Below are positions 41,863-50,840 of a stretch of DNA of 64,000 bases, piece by piece. The position numbers and the translations under genes were made by a program. Under the pieces are notes generated by a model that saw nothing but the letters and a program-made list of their open reading frames with translations, did not search any database and was not told the DNA's origin. Source of the stretch: Priestia aryabhattai (GTDB taxonomy: Bacteria; Bacillota; Bacilli; Bacillales; Bacillaceae_H); contig NZ_JAMBOQ010000002.1 in NCBI RefSeq assembly GCF_023715685.1, forward strand, positions 744,001-808,000. The letters run 5' to 3'. How positions within the stretch are numbered: the stretch's first letter is position 1; the number at the start of each line of letters is the position of its first letter.

Positions 41863-42444
41863 ATGAAAATAGCTGTAGGAATAACGGGAGCCACGGGAGC
41901 TATTTTAGGTATTCGAATTTTAGAGCTGTTAAAGAAGGCTTCTGTTGAAACGCATTTAGTCATGTCGCCTTGGGCTCATGCCACAATTAAGCTGGAAACG
42001 TCCTATAGCGTTCAGCAAGTAGAAGCGCTAGCAGATTATTGCTATTCATATCAAGACCAAGCAGCAAAAATTTCAAGCGGTTCTTTTCGTATAGATGGAA
42101 TGATTGTTAGTCCTTGCAGCATGAAAACATTAGCATCTATTCGAATGGGACTGGCAGATAACTTAATAGCGAGAACGGCAGATGTGATGTTAAAAGAGAG
42201 AAAGCCACTTGTGCTACTTCCTCGCGAAACGCCTTTAAATACAATTCATTTAGAAAACATGCTGGATCTTTCAAAAATGGGAGCTATCCTCGTGCCGCCT
42301 ATGCCAGCTTTTTATAACAAACCTAAGACGATCGACGATATTGTCACACATATTGCTGTTCGAACGTTAGATCAGTTGGGAATTGAGCTTCCTGAAGCAA
42401 AAAGATGGCAAGGAATTAAACATTTATCACAAGGAGGAAAATAA
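41863..42444 (+). CDS. bsdB: Flavin prenyltransferase, UbiX/BsdB type
   Basis: 193-residue enzyme that makes prenylated FMN, the cofactor of the UbiD-type decarboxylase encoded next. Typical opening KIAVGITGATGAILGIRILE, the LVMSPWAHATI strand, IVSPCSMKTLASIRMGLADN (phosphate-binding SPCSMKT), VLLPRETPLNTIHLENM and LVPPMPAFYNKP. GAGGAGG before ATG 41863. First gene of the operon, two bases ahead of bsdC. Confidence 0.88.
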   Translation: MKIAVGITGATGAILGIRILELLKKASVETHLVMSPWAHATIKLETSYSVQQVEALADYCYSYQDQAAKISSGSFRIDGMIVSPCSMKTLASIRMGLADNLIARTADVMLKERKPLVLLPRETPLNTIHLENMLDLSKMGAILVPPMPAFYNKPKTIDDIVTHIAVRTLDQLGIELPEAKRWQGIKHLSQGGK

Positions 42445-42446
42445 AA

Positions 42447-43868
42447 ATGGCTTATAAAGACTTTAGAGATTTCCTTGATACGCTACATAAAGAAGGGCAG
42501 CTGCTGACGATTACAGATGAAGTGCAGCCTGATCCTGATTTGGGTTCAGCAGGTCAAGCCATCAGTAATTTAGGAGATCAAACGCCGGGGTTATTATTCA
42601 CTAACATTTATGGATACAACAATGCGAAGGTAGCTTTAAACATAATGGGCTCCTGGTCAAATCACGCGTTAATGATGGGACTGCCTAAATCAACTCCTGT
42701 AAAAGAACAATTCTTTGAGTTTGCCCGGAGATATGAAAAATTTCCTGTCAAAGTGAAAAGAGAAGAAACAGCGCCATTTCATGAGTGTGAAATAACAGAC
42801 GATATTAACTTATTCGACCTTTTGCCGTTGTTTCGCTTAAATCAAGGAGACGGAGGCTATTATCTAGATAAAGCGTGTGTTATTTCTCGTGATCAGCATG
42901 ATAAGGAGAACTTCGGTAAACAAAATGTAGGTATATACCGTATGCAGGTCAAAGGGAAAGACCGTCTAGGCATTCAGCCCGTGCCACAGCATGATATTGC
43001 CATTCATTTAAAACAAGCCGAAGAAAAAGGTGAAAACCTCCCTGTAACAATTGCTTTAGGATGTGAACCTGCAATTGTTACAGCAGCTGCTACGCCGCTT
43101 CATTACGATCAATCAGAGTATGAAATGGCAGGAGCTATTCAAGGTGAACCCTACAGAATTGTGAAATCTAAACTTTCTGACTTAGATGTACCTTGGGGAG
43201 CAGAAGTTATTTTAGAAGGAGAAATCTTAGCCGGTGAACGTGAGTATGAAGGTCCTTTTGGTGAATTTACAGGTCATTACTCCGGTGGCAGAAGCATGCC
43301 TGTTATCAAAATCAATCGTGTCTATCATCGAAAAGATCCTATTTTTGAAAGTTTATACATCGGTATGCCTTGGACAGAAACAGATTATTTAATTGGAATC
43401 AATACAAGCGTTCCTTTATATCAGCAGCTAAAAGAAGCATACCCTGAAGAAATCGAAGCCGTGAACGCGATGTATACGCATGGGCTTGTTGCTATCATTT
43501 CAACGAAAAGCCGATACGGAGGGTTTGCTAAGGCTGTTGGTATGAGGGCATTAACTACGCCGCACGGATTAGGATATTGCAAGCTAGTTATCTTAGTAGA
43601 TGAAGACGTGGATCCATTTAATTTACCGCAAGTCATGTGGGCGCTATCAACAAAAATGCACCCAAAACATGATGTTATAACAGTGCCTAATCTCTCGGTT
43701 CTTCCGCTTGATCCAGGATCTGAGCCAGCTGGTATTACAGATAAAATGATTTTGGATGCTACAACACCAGTTGTCCCAGAAACAAGAGGTCACTACTCAC
43801 AGCCTTTAGATACACCTCTTGAAACTGAAAAATGGGAAAAAATCTTAACGAATATGATGCAAAAATAA
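42447..43868 (+). CDS. bsdC: UbiD-family phenolic acid (4-hydroxybenzoate/vanillate) decarboxylase
   Basis: 473-residue prFMN-dependent non-oxidative decarboxylase: KDFRDFLDTLHKEGQLLTIT, IYRMQVKGKDRLGIQPVPQH, ALGCEPAIVTAAATPL, EYEGPFGEFTGHYSGGRSMP with the catalytic E-x-P-FGEF-TG segment, and the C-terminal DPFNLPQVMWALSTKMHPKH. Removes CO2 from 4-hydroxybenzoate or vanillate, detoxifying phenolic acids. Three-subunit operon with bsdB and bsdD. Confidence 0.88.
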   Translation: MAYKDFRDFLDTLHKEGQLLTITDEVQPDPDLGSAGQAISNLGDQTPGLLFTNIYGYNNAKVALNIMGSWSNHALMMGLPKSTPVKEQFFEFARRYEKFPVKVKREETAPFHECEITDDINLFDLLPLFRLNQGDGGYYLDKACVISRDQHDKENFGKQNVGIYRMQVKGKDRLGIQPVPQHDIAIHLKQAEEKGENLPVTIALGCEPAIVTAAATPLHYDQSEYEMAGAIQGEPYRIVKSKLSDLDVPWGAEVILEGEILAGEREYEGPFGEFTGHYSGGRSMPVIKINRVYHRKDPIFESLYIGMPWTETDYLIGINTSVPLYQQLKEAYPEEIEAVNAMYTHGLVAIISTKSRYGGFAKAVGMRALTTPHGLGYCKLVILVDEDVDPFNLPQVMWALSTKMHPKHDVITVPNLSVLPLDPGSEPAGITDKMILDATTPVVPETRGHYSQPLDTPLETEKWEKILTNMMQK

Positions 43869-43884
43869 CCAAGGAGGAATCAAC

Positions 43885-44109
43885 ATGCATACTTGTCCGA
43901 GATGTGAAGCCAAACAAGCGAATTTAGTGTCTAAATCACCCGTTGAAGGAGCTTGGGAAATTTACTTGTGCAACATTTGTTTGTTTACCTGGCGTTCTTC
44001 TGAACCTGAAACCATCACCAATCCTGAAAAATACCCTCGACCATTTAAAGTTAACCCAAAAGATGTACCGCTAGCGACGCATGTGCCTCCTGTGCCACCC
44101 CAATCTTAA
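43885..44109 (+). CDS. bsdD: Non-oxidative hydroxyarylic acid decarboxylase subunit D
   Basis: 74-residue small subunit: HTCPRCEAKQANLVSKSPVE and GAWEIYLCNICLFTWRSSEP, with two CxxC pairs that should bind a metal, and a proline-rich tail. Matches VdcD/BsdD of the decarboxylase complexes. AAGGAGG before ATG 43885, 16 bases after bsdC. Confidence 0.85.
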   Translation: MHTCPRCEAKQANLVSKSPVEGAWEIYLCNICLFTWRSSEPETITNPEKYPRPFKVNPKDVPLATHVPPVPPQS

Positions 44110-44132
44110 TAAGCAAAGGTGGTGTAAGTAAA

Positions 44133-44603
44133 ATGAATAAAACAGAGCTGCCAAAAGCCGTGCGTTCATTCTTAAATGGAAAAGGCTTAGAAAGAAAACA
44201 GCATGATGCGATGCTGCTATCTACAGTGACATCCGAGGGTTTTCCTCATGTAGCAATGATTAGCGCAGGAGAGCTGGTAGCTATTAGCTCTTCACGCGTC
44301 AAGCTGTTAATATGGAAAGATACAACGTCTTCAAAAAACATGATACAGAATCATAAAGCAACCGTTACATTAGTTATGGAAGGAAAAGCTTATTACATTA
44401 AACTTTTGCTAAAAAAAGAAGCTTCTGTGTTATCAGGATATGAGTTATTTACGGGAGAAGTAGCCGCTGTTAAAGAAGATTACGCAAAATATGCAGTTTT
44501 GACATCAGGAATTCAATTTCAGCTTCATCATCCTAAAGAGGTACTAAGCCGGTGGGAGAAATCTATTGAGGCTGTTCTTTCCACTGAAAAAACCGATTCT
44601 TAA
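44133..44603 (+). CDS. Pyridoxamine-phosphate-oxidase-like flavin-binding protein
   Basis: 156-residue split-barrel (PNPOx-like) protein: DAMLLSTVTSEGFPHVAMIS, KLLIWKDTTSSKNMIQNHKA, TVTLVMEGKAYYIKLLLKKE. Related proteins bind FMN or F420; here the role in phenolic acid metabolism is unknown. Fourth gene of the bsd operon (23-base gap, AAGGTGG), whose terminator overlaps its last codons. Confidence 0.72.
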   Translation: MNKTELPKAVRSFLNGKGLERKQHDAMLLSTVTSEGFPHVAMISAGELVAISSSRVKLLIWKDTTSSKNMIQNHKATVTLVMEGKAYYIKLLLKKEASVLSGYELFTGEVAAVKEDYAKYAVLTSGIQFQLHHPKEVLSRWEKSIEAVLSTEKTDS

Positions 44604-44622
44604 AAATAAGAATCGGTTTTTA
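44587..44622 (+). terminator. Terminator of the bsd operon
   Basis: AAAAACCGATTCTT / AAGAATCGGTTTTT with a 6-base loop, overlapping the stop codon. Confidence 0.85.
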
Positions 44623-44670
44623 GCTGTAGTGAAATTTTTTTAAATAGCATGCCAACTGGATTTTTAATAG

Positions 44671-45192
44671 GTATTCACTATTGGTAAATGTTTACCTGAA
44701 GTTAAACAAAAAGAAATGGCTTTTGCCAAAGCTATTTACGAGTCTACATCCGTTGAAGACAAAGAAGCAGCAAAAAAACAAGCGGGTCCACTATTACACA
44801 AAGCTTTAGCGGATCACCCAATCTTCAACCAAATTGCTCCTATGTCCAAAGATGTTTCGTTTATGACAGGATCAACCGATGTCGCAGATGTTAGCTGGAA
44901 TGTTCCAACTGCCCAGTGCGTGACGGCAACATGGGCTTATGCTACGCCGTTTCATACATGGCAAGCTGTTGCTCAAGGGAAAACCGAGTATGCCCATGAT
45001 GCGATGTTGTTAGCTGGAAAAGCCATTGCGGCTACGGCGATTGAAATGATAGAAAATCAAGAGCTGATTAGTAAAGCCAAACAAGAGCTAGAGGATAGGC
45101 TAGAAGGGGAAAGTTATGAATGTTTTGTGCCTTTACATATACAGCCCCCTAATTATTCAGAAAGTGAGCAAGAAGCCTATAGCGTGGTATAA
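44671..45192 (+). pseudogene. 5'-truncated AbgB-like M20 amidohydrolase
   Basis: The open frame from 44671 encodes only the C-terminal third of an M20-type aminobenzoyl-glutamate hydrolase subunit B: FAKAIYESTSVEDKEAAK, then FMTGSTDVADVSWNVPTAQC, TATWAYATPFHTWQAVAQGK and HDAMLLAGKAIAATAIEMIE. The family has about 470 residues, so the metal-binding N-terminal two-thirds is gone, and no upstream frame holds it. ATG 44716 lacks a ribosome site. It ends next to the dispersed repeat at 45191, which suggests a local deletion or rearrangement at this spot. Confidence 0.75.
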
Positions 45193-45525
45193 AAAAAGAG
45201 GCTGGGACAAAAGTATTTTAGTTGAAGGAAGATCCGAACGATGAATCGTTCGGACTTTTTCATTGTGATGGTGAACGTAGATTTCATGTATGTAGTGGCT
45301 TCTAGCTGTTGATTGGAGGGCAAGGCGAAGACTCCTGCGGGAAAAGCGGAATAGGTGAGACCCCCGCAGGAGCGTAAGCGACGAGGAGGCTCATCGGCCG
45401 CCCGCGGAAAGCGAAGTCTTGCACGGAAATCAACAGCGGTGTAACAAGTGATCCATACTAGCTCATTTATCCAATTTGTTCGTCTTTAGATTGGATTGAT
45501 TTAATTATGTCTCAATCTCTTTTTT
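45191..45525. repeat. Dispersed inverted-repeat element, long copy
   Basis: Ends AAAAAAAGAGGCTGGGACAA (45191) and the complement of TTATGTCTCAATCTCTTTTTT form imperfect terminal repeats. Inside: hairpin CCGAACGA-TGAA-TCGTTCGG (45234-45253), stem GCTGTTGATT/AATCAACAGC around 45305-45436, and a GC-rich centre (about 45335-45401) that is missing from the copy at 8152-8419. Flanks differ from those of the first copy, so the ends are well defined. It begins at the stop codon of the truncated abgB. Confidence 0.78.
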
Positions 45526-45610
45526 GTTTTTATTAAAAATAAATGGTTAAAAATATATCTCTTTGCTGAACCTAACCCTATCTAATTGTTCACGAAAAGA
45601 GGTAAAAAAC

Positions 45611-47314
45611 ATGAGAGCATATAAAGTAGAAAAAGATGGTTCAATTTCAACTTCACTAAAAGGAAAATCGGTTTTATCCACTTCTTATTTAAATAAAGGT
45701 TCTGCTTTTACTGAAGAAGAAAGAGAAGACCTTCATCTGCAGGGACTTCTTCCTCCAACGGTCTTAACGTTAGAAGAGCAGGCAAAAAGAGCATATGAGC
45801 AGTTCAAAAAAGCACCGAATGATCTTCAAAAAAATAATTCGTTGAATGATCTACATAATCGGAACGTCGTGTTGTTTTATCGCTTATTAACCGATCATTT
45901 AAGTGAAATGCTTCCCATTATTTACACGCCTACTGTAGGTCAATCCATTCAAGAATATAGCCATGAATACCACCGGCCTGACGGCTTATATTTATCCGTA
46001 AATGAAGCGGATAGGTTAAGTGATGCGATTGAAAACTTAGGTCTCGACAGCGAAGATATTGATTTGCTTGTTGTAACGGATTCAGAAAGTATTCTGGGCA
46101 TCGGGGACTGGGGAGTGGGAGGGATAAATATTGCAGTTGGGAAGTTAGCGGTATACACAGCTGCAGCAGGAATTGACCCAAGCCGCGTACTGCCTGTAGT
46201 TCTTGACATGGGGACCAATAATAAAAAGCTTCTTGAAGATCCGCTGTATTTAGGGAACCGTCATGAACGAGTAAAAGGAGAAGACTATAATCGCTTTATT
46301 GATCAATTTGTAAAAGAAATAACGACCAAGTTTCCTAAAGCCCTTCTTCATTGGGAAGACTTAGGGAATATTAACGCGCGTCACATTATGAAAGAATACG
46401 GCGATAAAATTTTAACGTTTAATGATGATATTCAAGGAACGGGAGTGATTACTCTTGCAGCAGTTTTAACAGCGGTGCGTATTACAGGAACGCCTTTAAA
46501 AGATCAGCGGGTTGTTGTATTTGGACCGGGGTCTGCTGGAATTGGGAATGCTGATCGTATTCATAGTGCGATGATGCTTGAAGGGTTATCTCAAGAAGAA
46601 GCATATGATCGTTTTTGGGCATATGATTACAGAGGTCTATTAACGGAAGATATGGAAGATTTAGCTCCTTTTCAACAGCCTTACGTTCGTCAAAATGAAG
46701 AGATTACAGAATGGGAAAAAGACGATGAAAATAAAGTTTCACTGCTCGAGCTCGTAAAGCAAGTGAAGCCAACCATTTTAATTGGAACGTCAGGCGTCAC
46801 GGATGCTTTTAGCGAAGAAATTATTAAAGAAATGGCAAAACATGTAGAGCGTCCGGTAATCATGCCGCTTTCAAACCCAACTAAACTTGCTGAAGCTGTT
46901 CCAGAAAATATTATAAAATGGACGGAAGGAAAAGCGCTTATTGCAACGGGAAGTCCATTTGAACCTGTTGAATATAAAGGCTATACCTATGAAATTGGGC
47001 AGGCAAATAATGCATTTGTGTTTCCGGGCCTTGGTTTAGGAGCAATTGTTGTTCGTGCTCAAAAGTTTACTGAATCTATGTTTGCTGAAGCTGCCAATGC
47101 AGTAGCGCGTATAGCAGAAACAGATACAAAAGGAGATACGCTTCTTCCGAATATTAAAGACCTTCAAAAAGTATCAAAGGCGGTTGCTGTGGCAGTTGCC
47201 AATGCTGCTGTAAAAGATAACGTAGCAACTGTTACCGAGCAACATGTAAATGAACTTGTAGAAGCAGCGGTATGGCAGCCTGTTTATAAACCTGTTAAGG
47301 CAAGAAATGAATGA
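45611..47314 (+). CDS. maeA: NAD-dependent malic enzyme
   Basis: 567-residue malate dehydrogenase (decarboxylating), malate to pyruvate. Features: [59 protein letters not shown], metal-binding [13 protein letters not shown] and [16 protein letters not shown], and the Rossmann motif [22 protein letters not shown] before ATG 45611. Twelve bases ahead of an AEC carrier gene, the same pair as B. subtilis maeA(ywkA)-ywkB, so malate uptake and use are coupled. Confidence 0.9.
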   Translation: MRAYKVEKDGSISTSLKGKSVLSTSYLNKGSAFTEEEREDLHLQGLLPPTVLTLEEQAKRAYEQFKKAPNDLQKNNSLNDLHNRNVVLFYRLLTDHLSEMLPIIYTPTVGQSIQEYSHEYHRPDGLYLSVNEADRLSDAIENLGLDSEDIDLLVVTDSESILGIGDWGVGGINIAVGKLAVYTAAAGIDPSRVLPVVLDMGTNNKKLLEDPLYLGNRHERVKGEDYNRFIDQFVKEITTKFPKALLHWEDLGNINARHIMKEYGDKILTFNDDIQGTGVITLAAVLTAVRITGTPLKDQRVVVFGPGSAGIGNADRIHSAMMLEGLSQEEAYDRFWAYDYRGLLTEDMEDLAPFQQPYVRQNEEITEWEKDDENKVSLLELVKQVKPTILIGTSGVTDAFSEEIIKEMAKHVERPVIMPLSNPTKLAEAVPENIIKWTEGKALIATGSPFEPVEYKGYTYEIGQANNAFVFPGLGLGAIVVRAQKFTESMFAEAANAVARIAETDTKGDTLLPNIKDLQKVSKAVAVAVANAAVKDNVATVTEQHVNELVEAAVWQPVYKPVKARNE

Positions 47315-47326
47315 GGTGAATGATAA

Positions 47327-48283
47327 ATGAGCATAGGTCAAATTTTTCTCATTCTCGCGCCTATCTTTTTTGTCATTTTGCTTGGTTATTTAGCAGGGCA
47401 TTTTAAAAAATTTGATAAACAAACGTCTAAGGGGCTCAACACATTAGTAACGAAGTTTGCGCTCCCTGCACACTTATTTGTAGGTGTGACGACAACGCCA
47501 AGAAAAACACTCATAGACGAATGGCCGTTTTTAGTTGCGCTGATTTTAGGAATCGTCGGGTTTTATCTCATTATATTGCTCATCGTGAAGTATGCAGGGA
47601 AGTATACGTTAACTTCTTCTTCTATGTTTGCACTAAACTCAGCTCAGCCAACGTTTGCTTTTATGGGCATTCCGGTACTTGGAGGTTTGTTCGGTGCAGG
47701 TGCAGTAGCGATTCCAATTGCAATAACAGGAATCGTGGTGAACGCGATTTTAGATCCGTTGGCAACGATTTTGGGAACTGTTGGACAACGGGGGCGAAAG
47801 GAAGGGGAAGAGAAAACAAGTTTATTCAAAGTAACGGTTCATTCTATTTTGCATGGTTTATCTGAGCCTTTGGCATGTGTACCGTTAATTGGAGTGATTT
47901 TAACGCTTTGCGGCTTTCAGTCACCTAAACTTTTACAGGATATGCTTGATCAAATCGGAAGTATTACATCGGGAGCGGCTTTGTTTGCAGTAGGAGTAAC
48001 GATTGGAATTGGTAAAATTAACTTCAGTAAAGGCGCGCTTGGGATCGCTGTCTTAAAAGTAGCAGTTCAACCCATCGTTATGCTCGGAATTGCAGTATGG
48101 ATAGGATTGTCTTCAGATGAAGTGACAAAAGCTATTTTATTGGTAGCTTTTCCCGGGTCTGCTGTAGCTGCTATGATTGCTTTGCGGTTTGAAAGCTTGG
48201 AAAACGAAACGGCATCTGCTTTTGTCATTAGTGCTATTTTATCGTTGGTTACGCTGCCGCTTCTTATTTCTTGGCTTATGTAA
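47327..48283 (+). CDS. ywkB: AEC-family carrier paired with malic enzyme
   Basis: 318-residue auxin-efflux-carrier-type membrane protein, a close paralog of the carrier at 39852 in every helix ([80 protein letters not shown]). The cytosolic loop differs ([12 protein letters not shown]). AGGTGA precedes ATG 47327. Operon partner of malic enzyme; malate/lactate type transport is inferred. Confidence 0.85.
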   Translation: MSIGQIFLILAPIFFVILLGYLAGHFKKFDKQTSKGLNTLVTKFALPAHLFVGVTTTPRKTLIDEWPFLVALILGIVGFYLIILLIVKYAGKYTLTSSSMFALNSAQPTFAFMGIPVLGGLFGAGAVAIPIAITGIVVNAILDPLATILGTVGQRGRKEGEEKTSLFKVTVHSILHGLSEPLACVPLIGVILTLCGFQSPKLLQDMLDQIGSITSGAALFAVGVTIGIGKINFSKGALGIAVLKVAVQPIVMLGIAVWIGLSSDEVTKAILLVAFPGSAVAAMIALRFESLENETASAFVISAILSLVTLPLLISWLM

Positions 48284-48287
48284 ATAA

Positions 48288-48320
48288 AAAAACGAAAGAG
48301 GAGAATTCCTCTTTCGTTTT
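48288..48320. terminator. Bidirectional terminator after ywkB
   Basis: AAAACGAAAGAGGA / TCCTCTTTCGTTTT with a 4-base loop. Confidence 0.85.
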
Positions 48321-48328
48321 AAGATGGA

Positions 48329-49507
48329 TTAATAAGCTAAGGCAAATAATCCTTTGATATGAGATAAGTAGCGAACGTTACTTGCTTCTTTCATAAGTGA
48401 TGCTGGTAAACCTTTTAATTGCGTTTTGTTTCCGCCGATTGTACCAATTGCATCTTTGCGTCCAAGACTTCCTAGTGTACCAGAGAAGACAGGAACGAAT
48501 GATTCCATTGCTCCGCCGCGAATAGCTACTGCTAAGTTCACGCCTACAACTTCACCCATTTGCCAAGCTAATTGAGCAGTAGGTGGGTAAGGGCGACCTT
48601 CTGGACCCATTACAACTGCTGAGTCACCAGCAAGGAATACATCTTTATGAGATGTAGATTGTAAGAATTCATTTACAAGTGCACGACCGCGGTTTACTTC
48701 GATACCTGAGTTAGCAACTACAGAGTTACCTTGAACTCCGCCAGTCCATACCATTGTTTTTGTTTCAATTTTGCTGCCGTCTTTAAGTTCAACAGTTGTA
48801 GCATCCATTTTTGTTACAGGTGTACCAGTAACGAATGTAACGCCACGTTTTGTTAAGCTTGATTGAGCGCGCTCTACTAATTCAGCAGGGAAGCCTGGAA
48901 GAACTGTAGGAGCTGCTTCTACACAGTATAGAGAAATTTCTTTTGGATCAACACCGTGTTTTAGACATAGGCTTGGCATTAAGTCAGCGTATTCACCAAC
49001 AAGTTCAATACCTGTTAATCCGCCGCCGCCAACTACGATTGTACCGTCAGCTTTATTTTTTGTTTTGCTGTATTCAGCGATACAAGTTTCTACGTGTGCA
49101 CGTAAACGGTTTGCATCATTTACTGATTTAAGAACGAAGCTGTGCTCTTCTAAACCAGGGATACCAAAGTAAGCAGTTTCACTACCTAAAGCTGTAACAA
49201 GGTAGTCGTAGCTTAATTTTGTACCATCTTCAAGAGATACTTCACGTTGATCTGGTGAAATTTCTTTTACCGTTGCAATTTTTAAATCAACGTTGTAGTT
49301 TTTAAGTAATTTATCAAGTGGTAAAGCTACCGCTTGTTCAGAAACGCCGCCTACAGCTAGACGGTGTAATTCTGTAATGATTTGGTGAGTAGCAAAACGG
49401 TTCACTACTGTAATTTTTGCTTCATCCGCACTTAAGTGTTGGCGAGCTGTCATTGCAGTTAATAAACCACCGTAACCGCCGCCTAAAATTAAAATATGTT
49501 TTGACAT
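48329..49507 (-). CDS. Type II NADH:quinone oxidoreductase-like flavoprotein
   Basis: 392-residue FAD/NAD(P)-dependent oxidoreductase: N-terminal FAD motif ILILGGGYGGLLTA, the NADH motif IVVGGGGLTGIELVGEYADL, VFLAGDSAVVMGPEGRPYPP and TAQLAWQMGEVVGVNLA, as in Ndh-2 enzymes, plus a C-terminal amphipathic segment for membrane contact. It would pass electrons from NADH to menaquinone without proton pumping. ATG 49507 with GGAGG 7 bases upstream. Second gene after a DUF1641 gene. Confidence 0.85.
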   Translation of the reverse strand: MSKHILILGGGYGGLLTAMTARQHLSADEAKITVVNRFATHQIITELHRLAVGGVSEQAVALPLDKLLKNYNVDLKIATVKEISPDQREVSLEDGTKLSYDYLVTALGSETAYFGIPGLEEHSFVLKSVNDANRLRAHVETCIAEYSKTKNKADGTIVVGGGGLTGIELVGEYADLMPSLCLKHGVDPKEISLYCVEAAPTVLPGFPAELVERAQSSLTKRGVTFVTGTPVTKMDATTVELKDGSKIETKTMVWTGGVQGNSVVANSGIEVNRGRALVNEFLQSTSHKDVFLAGDSAVVMGPEGRPYPPTAQLAWQMGEVVGVNLAVAIRGGAMESFVPVFSGTLGSLGRKDAIGTIGGNKTQLKGLPASLMKEASNVRYLSHIKGLFALAY

Positions 49508-49540
49508 AGTCGATCCTCCGTCCACACTTTTTAATGAAAA

Positions 49541-49993
49541 TTATTTTTGTTTTTCGTTTGTAATGTCTAAATACGCTTGTGCAAAGCGGAATAGTTTTTG
49601 AGCTTGTGGATCTTTAAGCATGCGTAATAAACCGAATAAACCGATTGAATTAGAAGCATTTGCTTCTGCACGATCGTTTGCTTCGATTGCAGTAGCTGCA
49701 AGACCTTTTACTGTTCCTTCTACCGGCTCGATAAATTCTTTTACTCCACCAAGTAGATCTTCTTTTAATACGTCGTCAGTTAATAATGATTGCGCAACGT
49801 CGTAAGTTTTTGTAAGCACCGTTACCATTTCAGATAATTTTGGTAAATTATCTACAAGAACAGTAAGAGCTTCTTGTACTTCAGGCTTTAACAATTGATC
49901 TAACACATCCGCTTGACCTTTGTTAACTGCCGCTTCTGTTTGTACAGCAGCATTTTCCTCTGCAGCTGATTTTTGAATAGTTGATTGAGACAT
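49541..49993 (-). CDS. DUF1641 protein (YrhD-like)
   Basis: 150-residue soluble helical protein with the DUF1641 pattern: VLDQLLKPEVQEALTVLVDN, LPKLSEMVTVLTKTYDVAQS, and a C-terminal NSIGLFGLLRMLKDPQAQKL. DUF1641 proteins often lie next to oxidoreductases (formate dehydrogenase YrhE in B. subtilis), here next to an Ndh-2-like enzyme 33 bases downstream, so an accessory role in electron transfer is likely but untested. AAAGGAGG precedes the ATG. Confidence 0.8.
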   Translation of the reverse strand: MSQSTIQKSAAEENAAVQTEAAVNKGQADVLDQLLKPEVQEALTVLVDNLPKLSEMVTVLTKTYDVAQSLLTDDVLKEDLLGGVKEFIEPVEGTVKGLAATAIEANDRAEANASNSIGLFGLLRMLKDPQAQKLFRFAQAYLDITNEKQK

Positions 49994-50361
49994 GAAAAGT
50001 CCTCCTTTGCTGGATACTGTTGCATATGTAGTTCCTAGTTATCTGCTAGACTTCTAAACTACATTGTGAAGTTGTGAAATCTTGCACATAATTCTATTTT
50101 AATTTTAATACGAGATAAAATCAACTCATTTCGTTGAAAAAATAGAGTGAAAAACCTCGTAACCCTTTGTTTAATAAAAGTTTATAAAAAATAACGCGAA
50201 TAATTGCCTAGGTAAATAAAATTAAAATAGGGAACTAACATAATTCCTCTTCCTACGATAAAACAAATAACGTCATATTTCAACACATACGAACTTAATA
50301 TTCTATAAGTATTAAAAAGATAGGGCGCATTTACTATTTAAAGAGTTTTCAAAAAATTACA
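49994..50361. other. Divergent intergenic region
   Basis: AT-rich; should hold the minus-strand promoter of the DUF1641-Ndh operon. ATGTAGTT (50027) and AACTACAT (50057) form an inverted pair about 38 bp apart that could be an operator. No gene seen. Confidence 0.35.
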
Positions 50362-50390
50362 TTGACTTACTAGAGTGTTCTACATATAAT
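50362..50390 (+). promoter_or_regulatory. Sigma-A promoter of the amt operon
   Basis: TTGACT, 17 bp, TATAAT; the transcript starts about 25 bp before the next ribosome site. Confidence 0.8.
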
Positions 50391-50423
50391 CTAAATATAA
50401 CATCTTATGTAAGGAGATATAAC

Positions 50424-50840
50424 ATGGTTATAGTGGATGAACTTTATCATAATGTGGTCATTACATTGCCTCAATTAAAATTAATTGAATTTATAATGAA
50501 GTTAAAAGAAGCTAAAGCACAAGAGATAGAAGATATAAAGACAAAAATTAGTAAATATGAAGAGAAGAAACGTGCTGAAGAAGCTTGGTATCAATCACTA
50601 TCACCGTTTCGTAAATTTTTTACCGGGCGGCCTTTAAGTCAGCACCAAGCGGTCGAATATATGGTATACGTAAAGGAACGCTTTAAAAAGATTGATCACC
50701 TTAAAGCGCAAATGCGAGAACTTCATGACGTACTCGAACTAATAAAAGCAGAAAATGAAGAAACAAGTGAAATTACGCTTTCACCTGCTATTGTACAAGA
50801 AATAAAACGACTAAAAAACGGTGGAGGCGTGGCTATATGA
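50424..50840 (+). CDS. Coiled-coil protein of unknown function upstream of amt
   Basis: 138-residue charged helical protein: LKLIEFIMKLKEAKAQEIED, a Lys/Glu-rich coiled coil, SLSPFRKFFTGRPLSQHQAV in the middle, and a second helix pair. Not recognised. Its stop overlaps the start of the ammonium transporter (ATGA at 50837), so it is made with the transporter and might regulate or bind it; it bears no resemblance to GlnK/PII. AAGGAG before ATG 50424. Confidence 0.65.
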   Translation: MVIVDELYHNVVITLPQLKLIEFIMKLKEAKAQEIEDIKTKISKYEEKKRAEEAWYQSLSPFRKFFTGRPLSQHQAVEYMVYVKERFKKIDHLKAQMRELHDVLELIKAENEETSEITLSPAIVQEIKRLKNGGGVAI

